64,000 bases of DNA from Archivesica marissinica (GCA_014843695.1 CM026401.1:30976067-31040066), one strand, 5' to 3'. Shown: positions 1 to 10,822, numbered from the stretch's first letter. Made by a program: numbers and translations. The notes: generated by a model not told the origin, from the letters alone.

Positions 1-150
1 TGGCAACATTAATATGCTACACATACTTTGGCAACATTAATATGCTACACATACTTTGGCAACATTAATATGCTACACATACTTTGGCAACATTAATATG
101 CTACACATACTTTGGCAACATTAATATGCTACACATACTTTGACATTATT
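1..150. repeat. 28-bp minisatellite, about 5 copies
   Basis: Near-identical 28-bp units beginning TGGCAACATTAATATGC are repeated from the window edge to about 150, so the array may start before the window. A diverged piece of the same sequence (ATGGCAACATAAACTG) is seen near 1923, on the far side of the Tc1-like element. Confidence 0.9.
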
Positions 151-180
151 AATATGTACATGTTCCCTCTAAAACTTATA

Positions 181-1722
181 TATACTGAACCAAAAAAGAA
201 ACTTTCGCAAAGTAGGTCTTAAACTTATACGGTTAAATACAACATGTAGAAACATGTGTATATGTAGTAGTTTACACTGACGTCCTACTTTGGGAAATCG
301 GTCAGATAATCACCTCATGTCGAACGATATCGTCTGTTTTGACAAAACCTCCATTTTCACGTGCACGCACGGGGTGGACATATCTGGTTTACATGTGTTA
401 ACTTTTTTCACTGCAAGTTATTGCACTTGACGACTACAGTCATAAAAATGCCTAAACACCTTTATATCGATACAATTTGGGCAAAATTTCGATGCCTCGA
501 ATTGCGAAACATGTAAGAGAGAGAGCCGTTGGGATGCTGGAGGCAGGAGCTTCAACGGAAGAGGTTGCTGCGCACGTTGGATCATCTGTGCAGGCAGTTA
601 GAAGTCTGAGACGGCGGTTTGTGCAGACCGGTAGCACGGAAGATCTTCCACGTAGTGGTAGACCACGTGTAACCACGCCGGCGCAAGACCGCTATATTTT
701 GAACCAACATTTACGAAATCGTTTTTTAACTGCGACAGCTACAGCGTCTGTCACCCCAGGTACTTATAACCCCAGGATTTCCGCTCAAACCGTACGAAAT
801 CGTTTGGCTGAGAACAATTTACGTGCACGTCGTCCCTACGTCGGAACAGTATTAACGGATCGTCATCGCCGTGACAGGCTTCAATGGGCTGATAGACACA
901 TCAACTGGACAAGGCAAGACTGGCGGACGATTCTTTTTTCAGATGAATCCAGGTTTGCATTGTCCAATAGTGATGGTCGGATCAGGGTCTACCGACGTAG
1001 GAATGAACGTTACGCTGACTGTTGCGTTCTTCAGCGGGATCGTTTTGGCGGTGGGGGTTCCGTGATGGTCTGGGCCGGAATAAGTTATGGGTATCGTACC
1101 CAATTAGTGGTCATTGATGGCAATTTGAATGCTCAAAAGTATAGAGACCGTGTCCTTGCCCCACACGTTGTTCCTCTCTTACAAAATCACGGCGTTATTT
1201 CTGTGTTTCAGCAAGACAACGCCAGACCTCACGTCGCCCGTGACAATATCCAGTTCTTGCGAAACAACAATATTGATTTCATAGACGACTGGCCCTCAAA
1301 AAGCCCGGATCTAAATCCCATCGAGCACCTTTGGGATAATCTTGACACACGTGTACGGCAACATCAAAATCCGCCTGGTAACGTCAATGAGCTCCGTGAC
1401 GCTTTGCTAGAAGAGTGGAATAATATACCCCAGGCTCAAATTAATAATCTCATCCACTCAATGCGTCGTCGCTGCCAAGCTGTTAGCAATGCTCGCGGTG
1501 GGCATAATCGTTACTAAAGCAAAAAAAATTGAATCGACACCTACCTCAAATGAAATTGAAAAAATCCAATGAAATTGATCATTTTCAAACTGTAAATGAA
1601 CTTTGATGAATTGATTTTAAATTAGTGTGCAATAACAAATACGAATAAAAACTGTTAATATACACATATGTGGAAACAGTCCCATTGAAGTCTCGCGAAA
1701 GTTTCTTTTTTGGTTCAGTATA
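181..1722 (+). mobile_element. Tc1/mariner-type DNA transposon, apparently complete (element 1)
   Basis: Terminal inverted repeats are visible: ATACTGAACCAAAAAAGAAA at the left end and its reverse complement at about 1701-1722. The inverted match extends through ACTTTCGC. Both ends lie in TATA context, consistent with TA target duplication. The length (about 1.54 kb), the single uninterrupted transposase ORF and matching termini suggest a recently active copy. The boundary is uncertain by 1-2 bases because the flanks are TA-rich. AATAAA (near 1644) follows the ORF. Confidence 0.93.
492..1517 (+). CDS. Tc1-like transposase, DD35E
   Basis: This is a cut-and-paste transposase of 341 residues. 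I chose the ATG at 492 because it opens the conserved MPRIAKHVRERAVGML start; the open frame extends upstream only to a TTG at 477. Order: N-terminal helix-turn-helix (about 8-45), GRPR linker (56-59), second HTH (about 66-110), then the DDE domain with D151 (FSDES), D242 (FQQDNARPH) and E278 (SPDLNPIEHLWD). I count 35 residues between D242 and E278, so DD35E rather than the DD34E of classical Tc1. No stop or frameshift. It is a close relative of the transposase at 20730-21743 (same GRPRVTT and RISAQTVRN blocks). Length is normal for the family. Confidence 0.95.
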   Translation: MPRIAKHVRERAVGMLEAGASTEEVAAHVGSSVQAVRSLRRRFVQTGSTEDLPRSGRPRVTTPAQDRYILNQHLRNRFLTATATASVTPGTYNPRISAQTVRNRLAENNLRARRPYVGTVLTDRHRRDRLQWADRHINWTRQDWRTILFSDESRFALSNSDGRIRVYRRRNERYADCCVLQRDRFGGGGSVMVWAGISYGYRTQLVVIDGNLNAQKYRDRVLAPHVVPLLQNHGVISVFQQDNARPHVARDNIQFLRNNNIDFIDDWPSKSPDLNPIEHLWDNLDTRVRQHQNPPGNVNELRDALLEEWNNIPQAQINNLIHSMRRRCQAVSNARGGHNRY

Positions 1723-2058
1723 TCTCTGCTTTTAACTATAGCTTTGTAGGACCTTCTATCTTTTTTAACTTTGCACATAACATTTTAGATTAACTCCCTG
1801 TTATGGTCTGTGCCTGCAAATCTTGACTTGATGATTATTTGGCCATTGGTTGAAATTGAACATTAATATCATTATGCTACATACGTTCGCGTCTGAGTGT
1901 TGGGAGTACCATGTAGATGTACTATGGCAACATAAACTGATAAATATGATATATATATGAATTAGAATTTTCAAGTCTAGGGTAGTGGGTCTGGGATTGT
2001 TTGCCTTGCATTCCTGTCTATTTTTATACTTGAGGGGATGGAGGTCCTAGGATAGACG
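1723..2058. other. Non-coding stretch
   Basis: I see no gene or repeat in this AT-rich stretch apart from a decayed piece of the 28-bp unit near 1860-1930. Confidence 0.5.
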
Positions 2059-2060
2059 TA

Positions 2061-2859
2061 CAGTGGAACCTCTCTAAACCGGACATCTTCGGGACTGGAT
2101 AAAAAGTCCGGTTTACAGAGGTTTCCGGTTTTCAGAGGTTTTTTATTGTGTTTTCAAAACTGCATATAACCTTTATAAAGTACATATGCCTTTATAGTTT
2201 ATACTGTATTATTGCAGAAATATTTTTGAAAAACAGTTCTTTAAATATTATTTTGTAAAACAAATGGTCAAAAGTTGCGAAAATCATAATTATCTTGTGT
2301 GACTGGATTATATTGTGCAGGTGATCAAACGGTTGCATCAAACAATAAATTACGAGATTCACAAAATCCTTTATTCGTTATCAAACAAGTTTTATAATTG
2401 CCTATAGGATAGTAATCTACACGTGATTATAACATAATCCCCCAGTTAGCCGACAAATTAACTGTACATGAGTGCTAATTGCAGTAGTCATCAATCTGCC
2501 TGACATCTTATAATCTTGCGCGATTATCACACGTTCATAGATCAAACGCGCAAACGAGATTAGAAAGTGTCAGCAGCATGTCAATTTATGACGGAATACA
2601 CAAACAAATTCAACACTTTTTAGTTTATTGATGAAGACTTATGTCGCCTAAAAGTTGTTCCGGTTTTGGGAGGTGAAATTACATCAAACTGTACCCAAAT
2701 TATGCACATTTTTCGTCCGGTTTCCGGAGTTGAGAGGTTCCGTTTTTTCAGAGTGATTTTATGTAAGAAATAAAGAAGAAACAATTCGGGACTTTCAAAA
2801 ACGTCCGGTTTTGGGAGTATTCCGATTTAGAGAGGGTCCGGATTTGGGAGGTTCCACTG
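2061..2859. mobile_element. Non-autonomous DNA transposon (MITE) with TA duplication
   Basis: The left end is CAGTGGAACCTCTCTAAACC and the right end is the inverted GGGAGGTTCCACTG, flanked by TA at 2059-2060 and 2860-2861. Further short motifs (TCCGGTTT and GTCCGG, with inverted copies) recur inward from both ends. There is no ORF of note. TA duplication with a CAGTGGAACCTC terminus resembles pogo/Tigger-type Tc1/mariner elements; that family assignment is inference. Confidence 0.85.
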
Positions 2860-2861
2860 TA

Positions 2862-3228
2862 CACGATTGTTTGTGTCTTATTATAATTTATACTAAATGG
2901 GTTGTCCTAGGATACAGTAGAGGTATCATACAAAACTTATACACCGTTTGAGGTGCCTTATCATCTTATGGATAAATTCTCCAGTTACTGTACTAATTCT
3001 AAATTTTAGTCTTCACTTACTTTTCTTGGCTCATGCGTCGCTACACCGGGTTGTATTTCACCATTTAGCCGTTCGTGTGATGCTATATTCGTGTTTTTGT
3101 CTTGAATTTGTTTAAATTCATTTATAAATGGTTCGTCTTCCATCTTGGCGTGTCACATGACGATCACGTGACATTATGATTGCTAATTATAATAACAAAT
3201 CACACTGTTACCTATATCATACATAACA
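2862..3228. other. Non-coding stretch
   Basis: No open frame, repeat or recognised element seen. Confidence 0.4.
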
Positions 3229-3355
3229 GACGGATCTGTAGTCCAGTGATAATCCAAATTATCGCAGGTTCGATCCCCCGTCTGACCCTAATAAAATTAA
3301 CAGTCTTTCAGAAGGGACGTTAAACCAAGGTCTCGTGTCGGTGCTTTGCAGTAAT
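3229..3355 (+). mobile_element. tRNA-headed SINE, truncated
   Basis: It matches the SINE at 6102-6396: a head with GATCTGTAGTCCAGTG, a B box GGTTCGATCCC, then the core GGGACGTTAAACC and GTCTCGTGTCGGTGCTTT. Part of the head (D arm to anticodon arm) is deleted and the 3' half is missing. Confidence 0.8.
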
Positions 3356-4337
3356 TTCCAATCTTTTCGTTGGCATAGTCATCTATATCATAGTGCTTAA
3401 GGCCGGCCAGTAAGTGAACATTTTGGTACTGACGCATCCATTTTATGAAACCTTGGACACTTGCATGTGCAGTAACATGTGTCCATAAACGTGATCTCAA
3501 GTTTTCATTTTCAACACAATAAAGAATTTAATGCACAACAATGCGGTCGGCTTAATAATTGCATCTTTTACAACGCTCGGACCTAAAAAAAACGAAAGTA
3601 ATTTACACAGTAAACCAAAAGCGTTGACACATTATTGTTCTACAAAAGGGCATGTTCTACACACATGCCATAGTGCACACGGGCCGTTATTTGGAAACAT
3701 GTTCACATACGGTTCCGGTGCTAAGATTCGGCAGCGTCTTTCACAACTTAATAGCAAGGTGACTATATTACCCAAGTATTAGCAATGTGACTATATTACA
3801 TGAGTATTAGCAATGTTTGGTTTTTAATAGCTATTACCAAGATATACCAATAATGCACCCTACAAGTAGAAAATATGTGATATAAAAAAATCAGGCAATT
3901 GCAAACTGAAGGCGGGATATACTGTTCTATTTGGTAGAAGAAGAATGAGTGTAAACACCATTGACAGGTAAACTGTGCCACTGCAAGCCAATCATTTTGT
4001 AATTTCTCTGCTGTTTTGCAGATTGATTTGAATATCTCTACACAGTTACACCATACATTGTAATGAAATCCGGTTCAAAGTTTGTGTTACAGAAGCTATG
4101 TCATCTGCAGAATTGTCTGTTGAAAGTGGATGCACAGGCGTGCTATGCTGATCGACTTGATAGAGCCTACTTACCAGGCAAATTGGCCAGAGTGTTGGAA
4201 AAGTTGCTCGTGACCAGGAACAGAACGTATGGGAGATATCCGTGCCAAATTCAGCTGTCAACTCAAAAACAAGTATTGTTATGTGGACCGGCTGATATTG
4301 TGAAAATTGGAGGCCTCCGTGGACTCTTTTGAAAATG
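3356..4337. other. Non-coding stretch with one dispersed motif
   Basis: No gene seen. At 3816-3862 a sequence beginning TTTGGTTTTTAATAGCTA is repeated, with a few mismatches, at 49681-49727, where it forms the right edge of the insertion carrying the MULE gene. It is therefore probably the end of a dispersed element. Confidence 0.55.
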
Positions 4338-4512
4338 GGGGGCGGGGGCATGGCTTAGTGGTTAATGTCGGTGCTCCTCACCGTTGCAAGTTCGAGGTTG
4401 TCGTATTCATTCAAGTGAGCATGCTATCTAACTGGTCGGTGGTTCTACGTATTTGGGAACCAGATGAGACCTGGAATGAGCCTTTGGCTGTATCATTGCA
4501 TTATCCTCGATA
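4338..4512 (+). mobile_element. SINE with a different tRNA-like head
   Basis: An A-box-like GCATGGCTTAGTGG and a decayed B box (AGTTCGAGG) are followed by a body shared with the SINE at 6102-6396 (GAACCAGATGAGACCTGGAA, GTATCATTGCA, TATCCTC). The shared body with a new head suggests SINE head swapping. Confidence 0.65.
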
Positions 4513-4714
4513 TCGAAACAAGTTCTTTCAACATATATTAATCACTCGAGAGAGCTCATTATGATAGAATCTATCGCCATGAAGGAGAGAGAGAAGAGGC
4601 AATGTGGAATTTAAATGCCTTGCCTAAGGGCACACTCGTAACAGCAGCAATGGGTCACGAACTCCGGACCTTTCACACATGAAGCGAACGCGCATCCACT
4701 GCACTATCACGACT
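4513..4714 (-). mobile_element. SINE family A copy
   Basis: Read on the minus strand it starts with a tRNA-like head (GTGATAGTGCAGTGGATGCG, an A-box match), has TTCGCTTCA in the anticodon arm, the middle block CCTTAGGCAAGGCATTTAAA, and ends in GAACTTGTTTCG. Nine or more copies of this family are in the window, in both orientations. Confidence 0.85.
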
Positions 4715-4927
4715 TCCAAAACACATACATACCTTATTACGTGTACGTAATTTCTAAAAGTGAACATTTTCGCGACACAATTAAGTAGAACATTGATTTA
4801 CGATCACATCACTAAGCTATATCAAAAATTCCACCAGAATGTTCAACATTTTTGTTTGTCTACAAAATAGAGCTTAATCAATACAAATTTATTATAGCTT
4901 GATTGCTAAACAAAATTTTACATTAGA

Positions 4928-5172
4928 TTAACCCATTTGATTCTGGATACCGTTATCAGTATCTGCAAAGAATATAGAGTCAGATCATCCGCCACGGAAC
5001 ATGCCGTCTGATCAGGCTCTATGCTGTTTGCTATTCAGATGATCTTGCTAAGACACCTGGCTATGTAGCAAACAACATAGATCCTGATCAGCACGCAGCG
5101 TCCCGCTGCGGATGATCTTGATCTATGTTATTTGCAAAAGCCTTTAAATGTATCCAGAATGAAATGGGTTAA
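4928..5172. mobile_element. TTAA-flanked MITE (piggyBac-like ends)
   Basis: The ends read TTAACCCATTTGATTCTGGA and, inverted, TTAACCCATTTCATTCTGGA, with one mismatch. TTAA targets with CCC/GGG termini are the hallmark of piggyBac-type elements. No coding capacity. The interior has further dyads such as GCAGCGTCCCGCTGC. Confidence 0.85.
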
Positions 5173-5209
5173 TCGTTCTCGATACCTCATTCCTCGTGGA
5201 ATACATCGT

Positions 5210-5368
5210 GGCGTCTGTGGTACAGTGGTAGAGTGTCGGATGTGGATTCCTGGGTTCGATACTCACACACATTGCTTTGCACTGGTTAACGGTTTAGTTT
5301 GCCCAGGAAAACATGCTTTTTTCGCCGCAAATTGTTCTCATAAATGGAGCATACATACACGTGTATAT
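5210..5368 (+). mobile_element. Retroposon with tRNA-like head inserted in a SINE
   Basis: It begins GGCGTCTGTGGTACAGTGG (A-box-like) and has GGGTTCGATACTC (B-box-like) about 30 bases later. It starts immediately after the 9-bp target copy ATACATCGT. The second target copy lies after the MITE at 5369-5987, so this retroposon was probably invaded in turn. Confidence 0.6.
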
Positions 5369-5987
5369 AGAGTGGTGGAACATATGCTGGGCGTATTCCT
5401 AACCTTGGTGTATTTTTTCCATTTACATCCGTATCTAAATATTTAAATAGTTTTAACCTATTTTCGCTGACAGAGGTGAAGCATGGTTCAATAGCATTCC
5501 GTTGTGCGTACCGGTAGCCTAATGCAACTGTCACCTGACTGGTTCAGTAGCCGAATATAAACAACTAGACAACTTGTTGGGAACTTTTTTTCCACCGAAA
5601 TGTGCGGTTTATGAGCATTTCAGGTGGCTATCCGGATTGGGGGGAAAATGTACAAATAACCATTTCTTATGAGTTGTAATATTGTTAGTTATTGATGTTA
5701 CTAAGTCAAAATAATATATTCAACATTTACCCATGCATAAATAAAAAAATTCATGTACACCGTACATAGGTGTCCTAATGTATCTAGTTTCCCATGGAAA
5801 CACGGGTGCCGCTGCGATAGCTGTATTTAGGCGCATGGCTACGTAATGAAGCTAACATTTTAAACAATAATTTTATGAAAGTTGTGTTCACGACTTAAGA
5901 AAATAATAATATACGGCAAGTGCATTTAACATTTTTTTACAGGCCATGGTATGTGGGATTTACGCCGAGCATAGGTTACACCACTCT
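5369..5987. mobile_element. Non-autonomous element with imperfect 30-bp inverted ends
   Basis: The left end AGAGTGGTGGAACATATGCT (5369 onward) matches, with few mismatches, the inverse of the right end, AGAGTGGTGTAACCTATGCT (ending 5987). The flanks are TATA-rich. No ORF of note. Confidence 0.6.
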
Positions 5988-6101
5988 ATACATCGTCATG
6001 CGGGAGAGAGAAGATGCAATGTGGAATTTAAGTGCCTTGCCTGAGGGCACACTCGAAACGACTATAGCTTGGCGCGAACTCATTTTGAACGTACGGATAC
6101 A

Positions 6102-6396
6102 GACGGATCTATAGCCCAGTGGTAACACGCTGGACTGGTAATCCAGGGATCGCAGGTTCGATCCCCCATCTGACCCTAATAAAATTAACAGTCTTTCAGA
6201 TGGGACGTTAAACCGAGGTCTCGTGTCGGTGCTTTACACCGTGCACGTAAAAGAACCAGAGGAGACTCTGGAATGGGTCTCTCTCTGTATCATTGCACTA
6301 TCCTCCAAAATCTAAAATGACTAATATCTTCAGGAGGCGTCGCTCATATGGGCAACCGGTAGCGACGATAAATAAACGTAAAAAACAACAACAAAA
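6102..6396 (+). mobile_element. SINE family B, near full-length, tRNA-Thr-like head
   Basis: A box TAGCCCAGTGG (6112-6122) and B box GGTTCGATCCC (6155-6165) form an RNA polymerase III internal promoter. A stem CTGGA/TCCAG encloses a loop with GGT in the anticodon position (Thr). CAGACGG and CCATCTG can pair as an acceptor stem. The core GGGACGTTAAACCGAGG and CACGTAAAAGAACC resembles molluscan SINE cores from memory. The tail is GGCAACCGGTAGCGACGATA, then AATAAACG and an A-rich end. Confidence 0.88.
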
Positions 6397-7147
6397 TTGA
6401 ACGTACGGCGCGTGTACATTTGGGCTTTCCGGACGTATTGTGGCGTATTACGAACCAGCCACAATGGTAGCATTCTTATCAGATGACAACGATATATTTC
6501 AACATTTAGTTCGCTTACATGTGGATACCGGGTGAATACTTTCGCAGCAAGTGAGAAATCAGATATTTATTTATTCGTTCATTAAGAAACTATATTATTA
6601 CGTGTTCCAATATACTAATTATTGAGTAGTGTATTAGCTATGACTCTGACTTCATTCAGCATCACATATATGGAATTTGGATGAATATCCATTGTTCTTT
6701 CACTTAGTGTATCGAGTTTCGGATACATACAAAATGTATATAATTAGGTTACTCACTTAGAGTAAACCCGTGCATCATCGGATACCGTCGTACATCTGAC
6801 AACATTCCTTTATAGTCCATGTATACACTTCTAGCACATGCTTGTCGTCTAGTTTGTTTATTTGAAGAGATACATACCATCCAGTTCTACTTTCACTTTT
6901 GGGGAGGGCAGTTTACATTGGGGAGGGCAGTTTACTAATGTTGCTAGAAGTTAGAACTTGTTGCCCAACCCATTTTGCATTTTATCACATATAATGAATG
7001 TTAAGTCTATATGTACTATATATGTTAAATAGCAAATAAAATATCATTAAACAATAAACTCACTTTTGGTATAATGGCAATGACCGTTTTAATTATAATA
7101 GGAATAGATTCATGACTTGTAGTGATGTAAAAACAAATTCTGGATCT
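6397..7147. other. Non-coding stretch
   Basis: No gene recognised. Only a short direct duplication (GGGGAGGGCAGTTTAC near 6900-6938) stands out. Confidence 0.4.
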
Positions 7148-7670
7148 ATCACAACAAACTAATAAACACACTTAATGAGCTGTGTGTCCATCCCCTGCCA
7201 TCACGGTGTATCAAGTCATTCCTAAAGGACCGATCCCAAAAGAGTAGTTGTGGATGACTGCACTTCAGATACTGTGGGCCCACAATACTCTGTCTAGTCT
7301 ATTTTAATGAACTCCTCAACTCAAAAGTAAAGCAAGACGGTTTGCAGATGACACCATAGTGTATTTCGCCGTAAAATCCTCTTCCAATGCCCTACAAAGT
7401 GACCTGAATGCTCTAGAACTGTGGGAACTGTACTGGACCATAGAATTGTGGGAACTGTACTGGACCATAGACCTGTGGGAACTGTACTGGACCATGGAGT
7501 TCAATCCTGACAAGTGTGAAGTGCTGAGAATTATTCGCAAAAGAAAAATACTCATTTTCCCCTACACACTGTGCAGGGCTTTCATTAGACCCGAGCTCCC
7601 GGGTTTTGACGCACGAAAATTGATAAAGACGCATATTTGACTCTTGGTGAAAATGCCCTGAGAGTCATTT

Positions 7671-7914
7671 TGACCCGGGGCGTTGATCGGTCATGCGTCA
7701 TCCAATATTTTCTCTCATCCGAGTAATTATCAAAATCTGTCTGTTTTCAAGGTCGAAGACCGTAACGGTAATCGTTCATATATAAAACGCAGTTATTGAC
7801 CCGGGGCGTTGATCGGTCATGCGTCATCAAATATTTTCTCATCGGAGTAATTATCAAAATCTGTCTGTCTACGAGGTCGAAGACCGTAATCTTTCATATA
7901 TAAAACGCAGTTAT
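7671..7914 (+). promoter_or_regulatory. Duplicated TATA-containing segment in the hAT 5' region
   Basis: A segment of about 125 bp starting TGACCCGGGGCGTTGATCGG is tandemly duplicated (7671-7796 and 7797-7914, the second slightly shorter). Each copy has TATATAAAA (7779-7787 and 7897-7905). Position inside the left end of the hAT element suggests its promoter; promoter activity is inference. Confidence 0.55.
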
Positions 7915-8439
7915 TTTCATCAAAAGTCTGCTGCATTTGGTTTTGAACACGAGGGACTCGCAATCGGACAAATGGCGTCCGATTGCAAACTTTAGTATCA
8001 AAGGGAAATAAATCTTTAATAACGTTTCTCTAATACCTGTACGGCTCGGTATTTTTCCGGTAAAAATTAGTTTTTATCACCTTTAGCAAGTTTTGCAAAC
8101 AACCAATTACCGTTTGTGTTGTTTGCCATCATATGTGCTGCTAATCATGAGAACTGAGAAGTTTAAGTAGGTGTTGACATGTGTATTGTCAATGTACAAT
8201 CGGCATAGATAAAACGGTGTTTTTGTAACACGTGTATTGTCAAGAATAAGTTGTCTGCTAATTGAGAAGCTTATAGTGGGCCACTGATATAGAAAATATA
8301 CGCCGGAATCGTTTGATGATGTCGGTGAGTAAAAGTACTTTTGCTATTGTTTGTTACAGATTTCTATGGGGTATTCATTGTGTGCACCACCCATTAATCA
8401 TTTCATTGTTTCTACATTATTCCTTCATTTTCTAGGCTA

Positions 8440-9597
8440 GTGCTAATCCACTGTGTAGCACATCGACTGGCTCTGTGTGCTGGGCAGGCATGCAGGGATG
8501 TGGCAGCATTCAGTGAGTATCATGATAACGTCAAGCAGGTCTACAGATACTTCCACAATTCAGCTGTTAGGTACAACACACTACGTGCAATGGAGACTGT
8601 GTTAAATGATGAACATGGTGACACAAAACATGTGACCCTTAAGGAGCCAGCAGCCACTCGGTGGTTATCTCTTGAAAGTGCAGTGAAAGCCATATACCAT
8701 AGTTACCCCGCCCTCTTGATGGCACTTGAAAATGAGGCTGCAAACGGTGTAAGTGAGGCCAAAGGTATATTGAAGCGTGTCAAAAGTGTGTCATTCCTAC
8801 TGAAAACAGCATTCTTGGTGGATATATTATTACCTGTGAACAAACTGTGCAAAGTCTTTCAGAAGGATGAACTTGATATTGATATTGTCAGCATGAATGT
8901 TCTCGCTACGAAAGAAACACTTGAAGCTTACAAGATCAAAAGTGGAACAACACTTCAAGCGGTGTATAGTGAAGTCACTACTGGGAAATACAAGGGAGTG
9001 AAACTTAACGATACTCCTCAACTACGCATGGGATTTCAAAACAGTGCTGATAAATACATTGATACTATCATTGACAACATCAACTCTCGGTTTGAGGAGT
9101 CATCCATGGACAAATTGGCTGTTGCCAACCGTGTGTTAAACCCAAAGCTGCTTCCCGTGTCCACTGTTGCCATCTGTGAATATGGTGAGGACAATTTAGA
9201 GTCCATCATCGACTGGCTTGGCCCAGTTGGTGAGGCTCCTGGCCTTGTAAATCCAGAACGCATGAGAGCGGACCACATTCAATTGAAAATGACCATCAAA
9301 CACATGCGAGGAAAAACACTGAAAACTGTGTGCCAGGACTTAATTGAACATTATGATGACATATTGCCAGATTACTGTGTGTTAGCTAAGTACATGTTAA
9401 CTGCACCTCTCACCAGTGTTGCCTGTGAGAGAGGGTTTTCAACCCAGAATAGACTCAAAACGAAAGCAAGATCAGGCATGTCCCATGACAAGGTAGCAAA
9501 ACTTATCAGAATCATAGAGGAAGGGCCAACAGTAACAGATTTCCCGGCTGGAAAGGTTGCCCGCAGATTTGACAAAATGTGCAAGCGTAGGAAATGA
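8440..9597 (+). pseudogene. hAT transposase, C-terminal part only
   Basis: The open frame (8398-9597) has no in-frame ATG until 8590 and encodes about 385 residues. It begins at IHCVAHRLALCAG and holds the ATRWLS block and the C-terminal hAT dimerisation region (LTSVACERGFSTQNRLKT, about residues 320-340). It looks most like ZNF862/ZMYM-related hAT proteins. The BED finger and first catalytic aspartates, which should precede HCVAHRL, are absent, and no coding exon for them lies between the left terminus and 8436. A donor-like GTGAGT (about 8324) and TTTTCTAG at 8435 could be a vestigial intron, but joining them gives an in-frame stop. AATAAA is at 9653. Confidence 0.8.
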
Positions 9598-10432
9598 AAC
9601 AGTAACTTCAAACGTGCTCAGTAAAGTGATTGAATTAATGATTTGTGTCTTGAATAAAGTTTACAAAACTGTTTTTCATAAAAATAAAATACATATTTAT
9701 TATAAACCTGTGTTCGTTTTGGTTAAAGTACAGTCATGTATTAGTAGAGAAAGGTCTGGCTTGGTCAGCTCACACATTGGTCTAGAGTGCATTGTATGAT
9801 CGAGAAAAAAAAATACATATACGTAAAGTACCAACATGCATATATTTGACTCTTGAAAATTCCAGCTTGACTCTTGAAAATTCCTGTTTGACTCTTGAGA
9901 TTTTGACCTCAAGGGTCATTGACTCTTGAGTTTCAAAGTCTAGTGAACGCCCTGCCACACTCCACAACATGGTACTAAAGACAGCACATGTCGCTAAATA
10001 CCTAGGTGTTACAATTAGTTAAGATTTAAGCTTCTCTCTTCATATACATTGTAAACAACATCTCCTCTTAAGCTAGTACTAACTCTCTCAGATTCATGAA
10101 AACTTAATTTAGTTAAAGGAACGTGAAGACCAGTAAAACGAAGGTCAAAGAAAAAGCTAATAACACCTATATTCATCCCCTACTCGAGTATTGCTCAACC
10201 ATCTGGCACTCCTGACAAAAGTCTCTTACCTATAAAGCAGATCAAGTGCAAAGATCAGCTTCACATTATAACTGCAATGATTATAACTACACAAGCAGTG
10301 TAACAAAAAAATGATTACGCATACAAGTATCAGTCATATACCTATACAAAATCTGAAATAACTTGGTATGTATTGACAACAGCCATCTAACACCTACATG
10401 TACAAGGAACCTGAACTACATGTACTAAATTC

Positions 10433-10717
10433 CAGGGTTCCCGCTGTCGGTCGCCAATTGCGACAAAAATACAAATATTGGCGAAAATAGTTGACGCAAT
10501 TTTTAAAAAAAATAAAAAAATTTAATTTGTTTTGGCACATGTTTTGTCAAATACATGGCTTCAAATATTTATTTGTGAACTATATTGCTCTTAGTTGGCT
10601 CCAAGAATTTTATATTGGCTCCAGTGTTTTTCAATTGGCGACAGAAGTGGCACAGACAAACATTCAGACATGGCGACAGAAGTGGCGCAGACAAACATTC
10701 AGACAGAGGGAACCCTG
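10433..10717. mobile_element. Small hAT-like MITE inside the LINE
   Basis: Ends CAGGGTTCCC and GGGAACCCTG form a perfect 10-bp inverted repeat. AATTC is present on both flanks. An internal segment with GGCGACAGAAGTGG is duplicated near the right end. Removing it restores continuity of the LINE C-terminal region. Confidence 0.8.
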
Positions 10718-10822
10718 AATTCCACAGTTCCAAACCCAGTACCATACATGTATAAACTACTTCCCACCCAACCAATCTGTCTTTGGAATGGCCTCCCCTA
10801 TTATGTACAGTCCAGCTCCAGC

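Larger units (their letters stand above)
5173..6095 (-). mobile_element. SINE family A copy split by an insertion
   Basis: The tail side of a minus-strand family A SINE (TCGATACCTCATTCCTCGTG) is at 5173-5209 and the rest (GGGAGAGAGAAGATGCAATG and AGTGCCTTGCCTGAGGGCAC) is at 5997-6095. The split point is duplicated as ATACATCGT at 5201-5209 and 5988-5996. Confidence 0.8.
7574..9954 (+). mobile_element. hAT transposon, 2.4 kb, internally shortened
   Basis: The ends are CAGGGCTTTCATTAGAC (left) and the inverse of CAGGGCGTTCACTAGAC (right), 15 of 17 identical. Flanks are CACACTGT (7565-7572) and CACACTCC (9956-9963), a plausible 8-bp target duplication with two changes. The insertion splits a LINE RT between FPYTL and HNMVL. 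Near the ends TTTGACTCTTG recurs (once left, at least three times right), like subterminal transposase-binding repeats of other hAT elements. The only coding part is the C-terminal transposase at 8440-9597. Confidence 0.85.
7148..10822 (+). pseudogene. Dead non-LTR retrotransposon (LINE) reverse transcriptase, split by insertions
   Basis: Pieces of a LINE RT are readable on the + strand in shifting frames. IKSFLKDRSQK lies near 7210-7245. RFADDTIVYFAV (7335-7365) carries the catalytic FADD box, and MEFNPDKCEVLRI (7495-7530) follows. AKYLGVTIS (9995-10020) and the C-terminal LLPTQPICLWNGLP (10760-10800) come later. Stops and frameshifts make it non-functional. The order matches Jockey/RTE/CR1-type RTs. 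Joining the pieces requires removing the hAT element (7574-9954) and the MITE at 10433-10717. A 27-bp unit is triplicated at 7411-7497. Confidence 0.85.

Noticed and set aside
5210..5275. A tRNA gene with GGGTTCGATACTC
   Set aside because: The cloverleaf is poor and the element has a target-site duplication, so it is a retroposon head.
6102..6172. A genuine tRNA-Thr gene
   Set aside because: A and B boxes are good and an acceptor stem can be drawn, but the T arm pairs poorly and the sequence continues into a repeated SINE body.
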